Positions 21,650 through 34,854 are shown, counted from the stretch's first letter. The stretch: 64,000 nt of DNA from Aspidiotus rigidus (GCA_035079385.1 JAVHKY010000056.1:1550001-1614000); one strand, 5' to 3'. The notes: generated from the sequence alone by a model not told the origin. Translations and numbers: made by a program.

Positions 21650-24600
21650 TCATTGTACCACTGAGCGCGTGATTCGTCGCCTCTTTGTTTCATTCTCACT
21701 GTCTTCATCTTCTGACTAAAATGAATAATATAGATTACTCGTTAAATTCAGTATATTTGATTCTGATAAATCTTCCACAGTAATATATTTTACCTTGTCA
21801 GGCACTTCTTGATAATCTATACTGTCTTGCTGCCTGCTTTTTGAGGAATCCTGTTTTGCAAAATGGGAACTGGTCATTGCTTTCTTACTAATAGTCTTCT
21901 CACCCTAAAATCATCAAGTTACTTGATTACTGTTACTCTAATTACACCAAACAAGAATCAAATACTAATGCAAGTACTCGATGTTCAAAAAAGTAAGAAA
22001 AAAATTTTACTCACCTGGTATTGTAACTCTTTAGGTAAATAGCATTTGTCATTTGTCCACAGTGGGTCGTCCACTTTCTTGAAAAATAATGCCGAGATTT
22101 TGGTTTCAGTGATAACATCCTTGATTTCAAAGTTGACTGTTTTGGCCATAATTACAGTTAATGAGAGATCACAGAGAGCCCACAATTTCTGAAAATTTTA
22201 TTTGAAATCTAAATTGAAGGTGCACTGGTAATAAAGATGACGTGTCAAAAAGTGGTCAATACATTGAAAGGAATGTATCTACAAAGAGTGAGTGAGCAAG
22301 AAATACGCACATTATTTCTTTTAACCGAAGTTGTTTTCTATTTTTGTGGAAATCTTGATGAAATTGCATTTGCTTGAAAGAAGTATTCTTGAACCTCGGG
22401 TCATACCCGTACATTCAACTTTTTATTTTTTCTAAATTTTAGAAAATACTTGAGTCAAAAACCCATTGTATTGAACCACTATAAGGCCACAGTAATAGGT
22501 AGATGAATTTATAAATACTGTATACCCTCTTTGTATATTTTCTTATTACAATTGAAATATTTCAAAAAGTAAGACAATATTGGAGTTACGAAAGAGGAAT
22601 ACATTTTTCGACAAACGAACCATCTTTATATCCAAACCTTAAATTCTACTCGCATGTATCAAACACTTTATCTTTTGGTTTAATATAAAGGTCTATCTTA
22701 CAGTCAGCATTAGCACTGTACTGCCCAAATAGGCTACGTATTAAAAACCTTGGGGATACATTTTTGGTATTTTATTCGCATCTCAACAAACTTACCTCGT
22801 TGACAATGTCATCGTCAGGAGTCAAGGCATCTTTAACGGTCCTTAATCGATCCAGCAAGCCTTTATAGAAACTGAAACAATATGAATCATTTTTTGTAAT
22901 AAGTGGTTCCATAATAAACCACAAACAGGTCTTCATCAGCAACAGTTGCTCAACATTTTTTGGATCTGTGAACTGAGGGCAGTGAGCGAGAACGGCAATT
23001 GCAAATACCAACATATAATCTGGTAATATGGAATGTGACTGGCTCAGCACCAATTCATATAAAGCTTCAATAAAGAGAATATTAAAAATTCAGGGTAAGT
23101 TGTTTGTGTATACTTAGTAAGGGTAGGCTCATTTTTAGGTCTAGCTACCGCGAGTTCAAATTGCATAGCAGCAAAACTTTTGTTTGGTTATTGAACTCAA
23201 TCATATACTATTATTAATTTATTTAGGATGTGCACAGCGCCGATCATTACAACATCACCTCATACAGCTACCGATAGAGAAGAAAGGGGTGTCAATAAAT
23301 AGGCGCGCATATATGAGCAGAGCGTTCATACTCAGAAACAAATGATAAAAATAGCAAACTCATCTAAATATATCAAGTAAAAAGGTTGTCTTCTTTGAGT
23401 GTCCTCTTATACGTCGAGAACCGTCTTGAAGTTTTCGTTATATATTTCGTTTATTCAGGAATAACTTTGAAACCATAAACAAACATTTTTAGCTATCATC
23501 CGAAAAAATTCTTATTAAAAATTCGATCCTTGCTGCGGTATCACTTAATGAGGGAGTTTTTCAGTGAATATGTACTTGTGCGAACAGTCGTTATAGTGAG
23601 CTTTACAGTTTGAATTAGTTTTGATCAGATACATTTGATTCGTCATCAAAATCAAATTCGCTATGGTTCAAGCTTGCGGTAGCCTAACTTGAAATGGCCT
23701 GTGAAAAAATATTGTGATACGTACTGCTTGTGCTGTTGCTCTGAGTTAGATTCTTAATGAATTCTCTTCGTTTTTGAATACTTATTACCATATACCGTTT
23801 TATTGTTTCTTTCAATTGCTTATCTTTTTCCATAGCTCCCAAAGCAAAAAATCCCATGAAATCGATAGGAATACTTCGATTTGGCAATCCTTTCGTTAAA
23901 CCTTTATACAATTTATGAATAAATATTTCGCGCACTTTTGGAACTTCATCCTGAAACATAACACGAGTTACACAATTTTCAAAAATACTTTTCTCAGAGA
24001 AAAATTTATTTCACGATCATCAAAACTGTACAAAAAGCGATTCATCACATCTTCTTACTCTCAATTACGAGTGCCCAATAGCGCTTCATCACCATTCTTA
24101 CAGTTTGTAACATTCAATGTCGTAATAATGATTTTTTTTTTTTTTTTTGGATAAGAAAATAGAGGAAAAATTCTCAACCTAATTTTGCTTGATCGAAAAA
24201 TATGAGCAAACAGAGTAGATAACAAAATAACAAACGATAAAGCAACAAGTGCACGAGAAACGTTCATCAGTTGCTTGCATTGACAAAATTGGCCAATGCT
24301 GAATATAAGAGTTGAAAGTTGTATTCATTGCATCTTTTCTCAATACTCACATACATTAGTTGAGAAAGCGTGTAAAACTGCTCAGCCGTATACTGATCAC
24401 CTACGCCTTTTTGTTCGGCAATTTTTAGCATGGAGCACCCTGCTGATAGTCTGAGCCATGACATTTCGGAATTACTAGAAAATATACACGACAACAAAAG
24501 TCTTAGGATGGCAATATTCAAGTAGGTAGAAAAATATGCTTCAAATCATCACCTACCTGATGGTTTCTGATGCAGAGAGATTTCCTTTTTTGGCCACAAA

Positions 24601-27600
24601 AGCGGCGAACATTCTGAAAGTTTTTTGAGCAGATACTTCATCATTTTTTAATCCAAGCAACCATCTTGCCATCATTTTAATTCCTTCAACCTAAATTGAA
24701 ATAAAAACGTTGAAATATTTGTCTGTGATAAACTTTTCTAAAAGAAAATGTACTAACTTTACATGAGGTAATGTAAGGTATATCGCTTTCTGGGCACCAA
24801 TCACCTTCGGGAATGGTATCTTGTTGTTGCGACTCGGCTTCAATTTCTTGTTTCTTTACCAACAATTCTCTTACAATCTGTCGAGAAAGAAGCCAAATGT
24901 AAAACAATGACACGTATTCTAGAAAATTACGTCATCTGAAATATCACAATACCTTTCGAGAGATCAAATTCTTAATATTAGCCATATATTTTTGAGGAAC
25001 ATTCTGAGCAATATGTCCCAAAGAGATAATAGAAACTAGATAATATTTTGATGCCGAATTCAAGTTCGTTTTCAATGTCTGTAAGAGAATGTACAACGCG
25101 ATTAGAATAAAAGATTTGAGCTCATTCTGAAATGAGTAGGAAAATAAAATATAACAGAACCTCGATTACGTCGTTGAATATATTTTCATCCACTCGATAC
25201 ACATTTACAAAAAGGCAACGTACAGCCTGTTTGGCTTGCTTCTTTGTGCCAGTTAATGCAAAACTCTTGCAAATAGGAGTAAGTTGATTCATTGCGTCGG
25301 GTAAACATATACCTGCAATATACTCACAAATAAAACAAATCTGAAGTCTTTGACAATGTGTATTTTCATCAAAAATACCCACTTAATGGTTTATGCTTTC
25401 CCAGGAAAGTCAATACAGATAGAACATATGGCACAACGTATTCCTCGTCGATACTCAGCAAATTAGTCAGCTGTAAAATTATATCCTCATGAAGAAAATG
25501 ATACGGGTAGATGTACGATAAAATCTGAAAGATAAATTATTTTACAGTGGCTGAGATTTTAAGACACCTTCTTTAAAAGTCAAAAGTATTTCGACAAAAA
25601 AAACTTACAACTAATAATTTGAGACCTTTTTCTCCGGCAGATACTGGATTCCACGACAATTCTTCAATTAAATTACCTCCTTTGATGCAATCTTCAACAT
25701 ACGATATTAATATCTAAAAGACGATAAGAAAAGAAGATAAATAGATAGCAGATACAGCCAACATCAGTTCATTCTTTTTATTTTCGTTCTATAAATGCTG
25801 GAGAAAGAAATTGTAACTGCTGATTGAAAATCTCATCAAGTTTTTGTATTGTTCATAATCTGGAGAAACTATTGAAATGAAACATCGAATTGAGAGACCT
25901 AAGTCTACATGGGCATAGCGATAATATTTCTTCGAAAAAAAAAAAAAAAACTCCAACCAAATGAAGGGGGGGGGGGGTGTAGAAGACTTTTCAATACAGT
26001 AGAATCTCCCGAGACATGATAGAAAGAGCGAATTTAAATCTCACCAGGAATAAAGTGAAAATTGTAGAATATCAAGGAAGAAAAGATCCGAGGGTGCGGA
26101 AATAATCTAAGGCTCGATCATTTTTCTAGGAATAAGGCACGCCCGTTCTAAGCTAATCAAAATGATACGAGCAAATTATATAATATTTGAATCCGTATCA
26201 TCGAAAAAGTGATTTCTTACTTTATCTATACGCATTAAATCGGTTTCATAATTAGGAAATTTAGTAAAAATCAGTAGTGTATTCCGAAATGACCTCAGGA
26301 GGGGGGGGGGGGCAGAAAAGCCAAAAATGATCGAGAACATCATTTCCATTAGGTAGGTGAAAAAAAACCGTTATTAGTTAGTTGGAAATTGATGAATCTA
26401 TAAGTTTTTGGAGGTCTTCTGGGGGGGGGGGCGTCAGTACGCCACTGGTAAAAATTGGTACGAGTTTAAATTAGTATCAAATAACAAGACAATTTTCATT
26501 GAAACAAGAACATACATTCTCACCTTTAGATTTATTTTATCGATCATTACCGATGACATTCGCTCTAAAAGCATTTTTATCGTGTTATAGTATAAGTTGG
26601 TCATTATCGGTTGACCAAGTTTCTTAATGATTGAATTAACAGTTTCGGCGGTGTCTTTACATGAAATATCCGTTCGAGTTATAGCTTCCATACCTAGAAT
26701 AAAACGTTAGCGTATGAGCTGTACAATGATTTCAAACTTCAAATAGAAACAATACACACCTAATAATAATGTTTGATCGCGTAATAAGAACTCCGAAAAC
26801 ATGTGTAAAAATTCCTGAACCTTGGAGGGTTCTGGAAGGAATCGAGCAATTACCGGAACGAACGATGAAATTTCTTTAGTACGTTCGTCGCTTGCTGGTT
26901 TCCGATGGATTTCCAACCATTCTTTCACTTTGTTTCTCACCCTATTCAGATAATATAATACTCTTATAAAAACATCATTATTTGCAAATCTCGAATAAAC
27001 TAAAGAGAAACAGATAGTTCAATGAACTAACAGCGCTTGATGTTTTTGTAGTTCGATAAAAGCGCGCGAAGCATTATCATCCACAGTTCCCATAAGGTGA
27101 TAGAGTCGTTTCATTTTCTCTTCTGGAGAAAGGTGATAAGGTACCAAAGACGTGTTCAATAATTTTTCAACTAGCAATCTAAAAATAAATCGAAAATTAT
27201 TATAGTTCCTTTCAACGTGGATTGATATTTTCAAAAATCATCGATGGAAAAATGTTATAATAACCTTCCCCCCTGTCTCTCCATGGAACAGCTTCCCTGC
27301 CCAAGAATTAACTTGTTCGAGCGAGTTTTCCTCGGCTCCATACTTACCTATCTTCTGTGTTTGGCATGTAATATCCGTGCAATATTTTGTTCTTGATCCA
27401 CGTTAGTGCCACCACGGTCGGTTTCGATACAGCTTGGAGACTACAATAATTGCGATAAATCATTGCTAATCCACTTAATGCTTCTCTCCGTATTTTAAAC
27501 TAAAATACAAATGAAGAATCGGTTAGACAACTAGAAGAAAAAGAAAGGAGAGAGTGTTAGAAAGTCCGAGTTTCGACGGGTAACAATAAATGCTTACTTT

Positions 27601-29247
27601 CTTGTCCAAAGTTCGCTCTTTCACGCAGTCCAATAAATCGGCGCTATTGAAAACAATTTCAAAATCATGTTTAGCCGTGGTAACTACGGCTAACACGACC
27701 TCGTATCTCACCGTCTCGTCTACATCATGTTGTCTTGATTTTAGCACCTCCACAATATCGTTTCGCAAATTTGGGTGATTAAGTAAAAAGTGCATCGTAT
27801 GCTGGACGCATTTCGTTCTAATCACAGCAGAGACATCATTGAATCTGCCTAAAAAAGCTTTCCATAATTGAGGATTCTTTTCAGCTACGTTCGAATTTTT
27901 TTCGGAGAACATTTTTGCAAGCAATTTCACTACGGCAAGCCGTTCATTTTCCTCGGTGGACTTTATTTTACATTCAAGTTGCGGTAATACGGCTAAGAGC
28001 ACGCTTGGACAAATTCTGTTCAACTCATAGATCAAATCGTACATCTTACTGGTAATGCTAAGATGGGATTCCTCTTTACCTAAGAGTAATAACTGATTGA
28101 AAAACTGAAACAAATGATCATTAAATATCATTAATAAACTGATCGCGAAAAAACAAAAAACATAATGATGGTTTTTGGCGTTCCAATTGAAATCGAATAA
28201 TTTTATTTTCTTTTAATTATGACTTTGAAGCTCTTCAGCAATCAGTATTTCTAAAAAATCAAAGGCGCCTTGTATTTTGCTTTTGAAAAAAACTGTCAAG
28301 AACCATCATCGGAAATGGACTGAATTTTTATTCAAGAGTTTACCGCTTGAATGTACGGTTCCAGAGTATCTGAACATTTGTTGATCAATTCTTTCGCTAA
28401 AGCGTACGCGTTCCGCTTCTGCGTTTTGTTAGGTTCTACTACGTTAATCAAAATGATATCCAATAATTCGTGTGATACTGTATCCGATTCACTGATTAAT
28501 GGACACATGATGTCTAACATGAAGGATTTTACTTTCGCTGAATGCTCATCGCTAAAATTGCAATTATCGTCTCAATAGTGAATTCCTCAAATTACATGAA
28601 ATAAAAAATCAATATTTACTTGACGATGGTGAACATCAAGTTGAATAGGGAACAAAAGATTTCTTGGTTGTCTTCGAGTTCAAAACACATATTAAACGAC
28701 TTGACATACGCAAGATTTTCCAACAAATAGAAATACCGTTTAAATGCTGGATCTTTTGGATCTTTTAGACCGGACAATTGTTTGATAATGAAAATGAATA
28801 TTGTCTGCAAAGGACCATTAGATGATATTATACCGCACCCCAAGAGAGAATTTCTCTACATAATATTTATTTATCAGTCTACCGGAACACGTACTTTAAT
28901 TTGGTCAGGATCTTTGTACGGAGCTTCTGGCGCGTAAACACGGAGCACATCAGCGATACAACAAGCGATCAGCAACTGAACATCCTTGCTAGGATGTTGG
29001 AGAAAAAACTCATCGGCAAGATGTAAAGCTAATGGAATATATTGCTGATAAATTCCATTATCTTGTCCCATAGCTTGAAGGGTATGAGCAAGAGTCTACG
29101 AATAAGAATAAACGATCATTAGGCAATCTCTACGAAAATGCTCAAGCGTACGATCTAGCTTACTTTTAAACGTCGAATTAATTCATCAGCGCCAAGTTCT
29201 TCTTGAATTGGTCGACATCCTTGAGGATAAACTATACCTTGCGGCAT
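21650..29247 (-). CDS. pds5: Sister chromatid cohesion protein PDS5, complete
   Basis: PDS5 is a HEAT-repeat protein that binds cohesin and controls its loading, release and maintenance on chromatin in the nucleus. I read 21 exons on the minus strand with consistent phases: 29247-29164, 29095-28895, 28804-28620, 28551-28344, 28104-27598, 27499-27348, 27178-27032, 26941-26760, 26693-26524, 25713-25609, 25524-25383, 25312-25161, 25078-24953, 24877-24758, 24690-24557, 24474-24351, 23950-23725, 23064-22796, 22188-22015, 21904-21794 and 21715-21650 (TGA). This gives 1194 codons, close to the fly protein. Diagnostic stretches are [38 protein letters not shown] and AFLGRFND. The tail is acidic then basic ([14 protein letters not shown]), and vertebrate forms are longer at this end. 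Start ATG at 29247 opens [10 protein letters not shown]. The exon 12 donor (GTTCTG) and exon 17 donor (GTACGT) are the least certain. Confidence 0.95.
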
Positions 29248-30030
29248 TATGGCGCAACAAAAAGAAATAAGTCAGAATTTGATAAGTTTCTCGCATAAGC
29301 GATCTGAAAACGCTAGTCGATGTAGTGCAATTCAAGAATGACGAACGGAGAAGACAATATCTTTCACCATTATAAAGGGAGGAAACGCACATAAGAAAAT
29401 GAAAATGATTAAAGGACATTTGCTTTCATTTTTGCTTTTTTCCATTATTAGGTACATTTATTAATGCCTTCATTCATTGTCAATGAATGAGTTCGTGAGT
29501 GATAAGATTCTCTGCTGCCCTGCTGGATCTCTGTGCTGGATTACTACTACTAGTGATTGGACTTAACAGAACGCTGCCACCGACCACACGACCCCCCCCC
29601 CCTTTACAGACTGGTACAAAGCTGCTCTGCCGTGTTACCAAACGGTATCTTTCGCAAAACAAATGTCCAAGTGTGCGTAATCAGCTTGTAATCAGTATGT
29701 ATGTGTGGCGATCCCTTTGTCGGCGAATATTTTAAAGTGCGTCAATTTATCAAAGTCTTGATGATTTCCTACTCAATTTTCAACAAGGAATGCGAAAATC
29801 AAATCAGATTTTCCCAACTCGGCCTAGTTTTTGAGATAATGGAGATACATCAAAACCATAAATCTATCAAATTGACGTAAATCCATTATCTCAAAAACCA
29901 GATTGAATTAGGAAAATTCAACGTCGTTTTCGGATTCCTCGTTGAAAATTAGTGTGAAATCTCCAAAACGAACTCGATTGAAGTCCATTTTTATCATCGA
30001 GGAAAGATTATTCAGTTTCCCAGATCCACG
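29248..30030. other. Upstream region of PDS5 with an imperfect palindrome
   Basis: Contains the 5' flank of PDS5. At about 29774-29845 and 29880-29952 inverted arms (GATTTTCCCAACTCGG versus the GAATTAGGAAAATTCAA side, with TTTTTGAGATAATGGA and its inverse) form an imperfect hairpin around 29860. A C-tract lies at 29593-29602. No gene was called. Confidence 0.5.
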
Positions 30031-30420
30031 TTAGTGATGGGCACCTCCGGTTTTTCCTCCGGTAGTAACGGTTGTTTTTCAAAAAAACTACCGAAACTAC
30101 CGGTTGTTTTTCAAATCAAAACTACCGGTAGCAAAACCGGGAACCTCCAGAGGTCCTCCGGAGGTTTTCAGAAAAATTTTTATGGTTTTGAAAACTGTGT
30201 AGTGTGTATGTGTATGTGCCAAGCTGCCATGTGAAATAAGTGGATTTGTTTTTTCTACTCTTTTTTAGTTTATAACGTTATAAAAACTTGAACATACAAT
30301 ATTATGGCGTAGATAACTTGACAATACAATATTATGCCGTATAGATAGTACTAATTTTTGACTGCGGAAAAAAACTACCGGCAGTACCGGTAGTTTTTTT
30401 TGAAAACTACCAATGCTCCA
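30031..30420. mobile_element. hAT-like element, ACCGGTAG word family, partial copy
   Basis: Starts TAGTGATGGGCACC and contains reiterated CTACCGGTTGTTTTTC and CCTCCGGAGG words like the element at 14926-15528. The right end is blurred (last words near 30410), and no clean target duplication is visible. Confidence 0.6.
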
Positions 30421-30563
30421 TTAGTTCGTGTGCACCACTTAGCCGTATTTTCCCAAGTTTTGTCTACATAAATACGAAGTTTGAAGCTATTTCATGCTTT
30501 ATTTAATCAGTTATCTCGGGGCAAAAATCGCAACATGTGATACATCTTTTGTGTGTGTCTACG

Positions 30564-30968
30564 CACGGCCTACTTTATATAAGGCCGGAATGTAGCGAAG
30601 TCACAACGTCGCACTCTAAAATCAGTGGATACAGGTTTACATGGACGCTTATGGGAAAAAACGGAAAAATTCAAGTATTTTGATTCGCACGCTAATAAAA
30701 CGCGGTTTTCGGAAAAAACGAAGAGAATATAACTTAAAGAGCAAACGATTTTCTGTTTTTTAAGCCCAATTTTAGTAAAATTGGTGCAGTACAAGTGCAG
30801 TTATCATCGTTTGAAAATTAAAAATCAGATAGGAGACGAAGTGCGGTACACGTACACCGTGGTTACACCGCACCGATGAACATGAACCGCCCCGAAACAT
30901 CACTGATAAGAATCCACTGCGCGCTGTTGTCATTTTCTGCATTCCGGCCTTATATAAAGTAGGCCGTG
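30564..30968 (+). mobile_element. 405-bp inverted-repeat element, copy 1
   Basis: Ends are CACGGCCTACTTTATATAAG and its inverse, extending about 29 bp. A 7-bp duplication GTCTACG (30557-30563 and 30969-30975) flanks it. It is non-coding. The copy at 62607-63011 has the same length and differs at two positions by my reading, so both are young. A 7-bp duplication is unusual, and the superfamily is unknown to me. Confidence 0.92.
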
Positions 30969-31004
30969 GTCTACGTATGAATGACTAGGTAGAGCATACC
31001 CTTA

Positions 31005-31330
31005 AAAAATGCACGTTCATAAAATGAACGTGTTTTTTCACGTTCATTTTCAAATTTCTATTTTTTTTTCACTTTTTCACATAATTACTTCTTCAAATGT
31101 TCACAGTTGAGTTTCTACTTTCTACTAGGGTACCTGCAGTCCTACTACAAAGACTTTTCTTATCATTTATGTATTGATTTAAACTCTCAAAAGCGCAGGA
31201 TTAAAACAAGTGAAATGAACGCGTTCATTCCGTTCAGTTCTTTTTTTTTATGCCGTTCATTCCGTTCACGTTCATTTTTTTCAATGAATGTGATCCAGCG
31301 AACGCGTTCATGAACGTAACCATCCCTGTA
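31005..31330. repeat. GTTCATGAACG word-rich element
   Basis: Both ends consist of reiterated palindromic variants of AACGTTCATTTT and GAACGCGTTCATGAACG. The right end reads ACCATCCCTG. It is built like the ACCGGTAG and GACCGATAACCG families with a different word. It is probably a non-autonomous hAT-like copy. The left end is uncertain. Confidence 0.5.
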
Positions 31331-31838
31331 CCAGATGATAGACACTAGTATAATTGTGGCCCTCATTTCAGAATGAGCAGATGTACATAACAGATATAGT
31401 CTGTCTGCAAATCCTCTTCGTTCATGTGACGTCACTAACTGCTAACATAGAGCAATTTCGATAGTGGGTGATATTCTGCAATAGTATCATGCGATGGTGC
31501 TTAGAACATTATCGACTCTCATAAGAATACACAGAGAACATTTCAATCATGTGTTAGTAATTAGTATTTCAAAATGAGAAATAAATAAGGAATTCAACGT
31601 TGATAATCAAGATCTGGAAGATCTCAAGTATTTGAGAATGTATTTTTCGTTTCTCACTTTATTCTTCTATTCAAATATGAGCAAATGATCGAATTCAATT
31701 TTTCTTCTTATGGAAAAGTCCGTGTAAAAAAAGTTTGTTTACTTTCCCTAAGCACCATCCATCACAAATCTCGAAATTATTTTGAATACACCGATGCTGT
31801 GACGTAGGCGTGAACGAAGAGGATAGAATGGGTCATGT

Positions 31839-32337
31839 ATAGATACCTAAAAGGCTAAAAGAGACAAGATAGCTAACTTCGTTAGTTCTAGTGTTCCACC
31901 GCACGCCAACACAGCGACACAGTATTCTTGGGCTAAATTAACATTGCGCTTATGGATGTTTTTCAGTTTTCATCAATTATCTCGGAAACCGTTCATTTTT
32001 ACAAAAAAATGAAGAGAACGAAATTTATTCCCCTTGTAATTTCCTATCAAATGAGACCTACTTTGATTTTTTTTTTTTTCAAAATATGAAATAGGTCTCA
32101 TACGATAGGAAATTACAAGGGGAATAAATTTTGTTCTTTTCATTTTTTTGTAAAAATAAACGGTTTCCGAGATAATTGATGAATACTGAAAAACGTCCAT
32201 AAGCCCAATGTTAACTTAGCCCTACAATACAGTGGCGCTATCTCTCGGCACGTAAATTAGCTCGACAAAAATCGGGTACCGGATTTTAACACAGCGCATA
32301 TGGAGAGTTAGCTATCTTGTCTCTTTTAGGTATCTAT
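31839..32337 (+). mobile_element. Foldback element ATAGATACC, copy 1
   Basis: Ends ATAGATACCTAAAAG and the inverse CTTTTAGGTATCTAT are followed inside by AGAGACAAGATAGCTAAC-type arms. The middle is a hairpin with arms of about 115 bp around 32070 (ATTTATTCCCCTTGTAATTT and its inverse). A second copy lies in opposite orientation at 36839-37344. Confidence 0.88.
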
Positions 32338-32770
32338 GCTCTGTCTGCAAATAGAATGGGTCGCGTAAACAAACCCGCGAACCGCTTCCTCGCATCGTAA
32401 TCAATTTTTTTTGCATGAAAGCGGGTCGCGGGTTTGTTGACGTGACCCATTCTATTTGCGGACAGAGTATAGAGGGTCATGTAAGCAAACCCGCAAACCG
32501 CTTCCTCCATTGTAACGCCAGAAACACAGTGAATGCGAGAAATCGAAACGAACACGCGAACGATTCACAAATTACACAGCGCTTATGGAGCAACGCAAGA
32601 ACGACACAAGGTGCGAGAAATTAAAATCCATTTTAATGTGCCGCATTATTCAGTTCCGGTTTCCGCAACATCACTGTGTTTTGGGCGTAATCAATTTTTT
32701 TTTTGCATGAAAGCAGGTCGCGGGTTTGTTTACGTGACCCATTCTATTTGCGGACAGACTATAGTACTAT
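32338..32770. repeat. Clustered inverted repeats with TCTGTCTGCAAATAGAATGG ends
   Basis: The block CTGTCTGCAAATAGAATGGG then AAACAAACCCGCGAACCGC at about 32340-32395 is repeated inverted at 32418-32467. Related, degenerate arms lie at 32478-32510 and 32715-32765. It appears to be two foldback units side by side, the first close to perfect. A related left end occurs at about 31395. Non-coding. Confidence 0.7.
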
Positions 32771-33731
32771 TTCTAGTACAGCAACAGCATGGTATGAGGT
32801 GAAATAATGATTACATCAGATATCCAGATATCCTCTTCAGTTTTCCCAATAGGAGAGAATGCTTAGTTGAGCAGTACTCAACTACTTGTCTTGTGGCACG
32901 CCGATTCCCGTTGTAATTCACTAATTCTCTCAGTTTTTATCAATATTTCGTGGTAATCGTGATTTCAATAAGAAAAGGAAAAAATTTCCAAACTATGGAT
33001 GGGTTCTCAAACTATCGCCAATACTATCGCCGTGTTTTTTTTTTTACAAAACTATCGTTAGTCCCGGTAGTTTTTCTTCAAAACTATTGGCAATTGATTT
33101 TCAAAGCATTACATACATATCTAGTTACTTGAAGGGGCTATCTTTCAGATTATAATATACACCAATAATATGAGGACATTGAATTTGTGAACTCTGAAGT
33201 ATAAGTGATAGGAGGTCGACCTCTCAACAACCTTGAGGTTACAGGACGGTGGATATTTTTTCCAACTCCCTGATAATACAGGTTTGCTGTTTCGCAAAAT
33301 GACGCTGCATAAAACAAATTCCATGTTAAAAAGACGTGGTAACTTTACTCTGCCTCAAAAGTATTTGGCTGGAGAAAAGATAACACAAAATATAAGAAAA
33401 CTGATCTCTCAATGACAATAATGTAGCTGGCCGAGAAGAAATGAATCAGAATTCTAGAAAGAGAAAATGAAGAAAAAAACTGAAATATTACCACAGCTAC
33501 TTGTAATTGGGAATACCAGGCTACAGTTTGATACACAGTCATTTTGTTGATGAAGATTGAAATCTTGATACTGATAATGACATTGATAAAGGTTACCAAC
33601 CATAGATCATAGAAATAAGTTAGATAAAAATAGGGCTTTTCATTGCATACGTAGGGCTATTCTCCTACGTGTTATCAAAATGGTAGTATTTCTAACATTG
33701 CTCTTTTACTACGCCGGCTACGTAGCCCGGG

Positions 33732-33993
33732 ATAAGGGACTGCAGGTATGCGCATCTTAGATGTAAACAAACCAAAGTTGGAGGTTGCATCATTTTTTCG
33801 ATGATAAGAAATAATGTTTTTCCGATTTCTTTGGAATAATTGGCGATTATTTTTCTTTATGTTGACAAAAAGAATAATAATCGCCAATTATTCCAAAGAA
33901 ATCGGAAAAACATTATTTCTTATCATCGAAAAAATGATGCAACCTCCAACTTTGGTTTGTTTACATCTTAGATGCGCATACCTGCAGTCCCTT
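33732..33993. repeat. Large palindrome, arms about 120 bp
   Basis: The arm from GGGACTGCAGGTATGCGCAT to GGCGATTATT is repeated inverted (AATAATCGCC to ATGCGCATACCTGCAGTCCC) with almost no mismatch. The AT-rich loop is about 25-30 nt, centred near 33855. No coding content. Confidence 0.88.
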
Positions 33994-34044
33994 ACCCGGG
34001 ATATACCAAGGAGAAATAGCTCGGCTACGTTAGCCCGGCTACGC

Positions 34045-34165
34045 CGTAGCTGTAGCGAAGGTGTGAAGCGCTCCATTTATTCTGTAGACTGGAACTACGT
34101 AGTTCTACTCTACAGAACAAATGGAGCGCTTCACACCTCGGGTACAGCTACAGCGTAGCCGAGCT
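34045..34165. repeat. Palindrome with GGTGTGAAGCGCTCCATTT arms
   Basis: The arm CTGTAGCGAAGGTGTGAAGC, continuing GCTCCATTT, is inverted as AAATGGAGCGCTTCACACCT then ACAGCTACAGCG. The loop of about 35-40 nt is itself partly palindromic (CTACGTAG). Confidence 0.85.
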
Positions 34166-34854
34166 AACGTAGCCGAGCTATTTGTCCTTGATATATTCGC
34201 ATCAGGACACAAAGTAGGCGCCCTCTATGAAAACTGTGGTGGCCATTTTTGGAAGCTGCCTGAAAAGGGGATGTTACAGAAAATTGTTGAAATCTTAATT
34301 TTTTCTTCTTTTAGGTTATTCTATGAATGAAAATAATAAAAAAATGCTACTACTTTTTTGTATTTTCCAATATTGACAAAGATACCGCCCGTTTTAGTTT
34401 TATACAAGTTTATGGCAATTTTTGCTGAATCCCCTTTTCGGGCACGACTCTAGCGCACCTACCGTTGTGTCCTCATGCGAATCCCGGGCTAGGTAGCCGG
34501 CGTAGTTCATCTCTCAATGGTTGTTTGTAATAGATGATAACATTCTGGTTTTTTATTGGTTGTAGAACAGCTGATGTAGTCGACTACGTGAAGTTCAGGT
34601 GTGTGATCACTGAAGTGGTAGCTGTAGCTTTGGCTACGTAGTTTGCGTGGCGTAGCTCAGGTGTGTGACAGGCCTTATGGGTGTTGCTGGATTGCATACT
34701 CATTTTCATTGTGGTGTAGTTTGTTATAAGAGCAATGTTAGAAATACTACCATTTCGATAACATGTAGGAGAATAAGTATGCAATGCGCGACCGCTTGTC
34801 GGTTCTAGCAAAAGGTAGTTTTAGTAAGTTGTTGAGTTGTCATTTTGTTCCAGT

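Larger units (their letters stand above)
33640..34790. mobile_element. Second copy of palindromic MITE, filled with further insertions
   Basis: The outer parts (33655-33710 TTCTCCTACGTGTTAT then TAGTATTTCTAACATTGCTC, and 34680-34785 with the inverse) match the element at 10742-11830. Between them, from about 33712 to 34670, is foreign sequence. It carries repeated GGCTACGTAGCC-like words and two internal palindromes, so at least one foldback element inserted into this copy. Confidence 0.65.

Noticed and set aside
30570..30794. The same 74-residue frame on the minus strand here and at 62613-62837
   Set aside because: It looks conserved only because it lies in the two near-identical 405-bp elements. 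Two copies differing at two bases cannot show selection.
31187..31435. Arg/Glu-rich frame
   Set aside because: It is the translation of the reiterated GTTCATGAACG words of a MITE.
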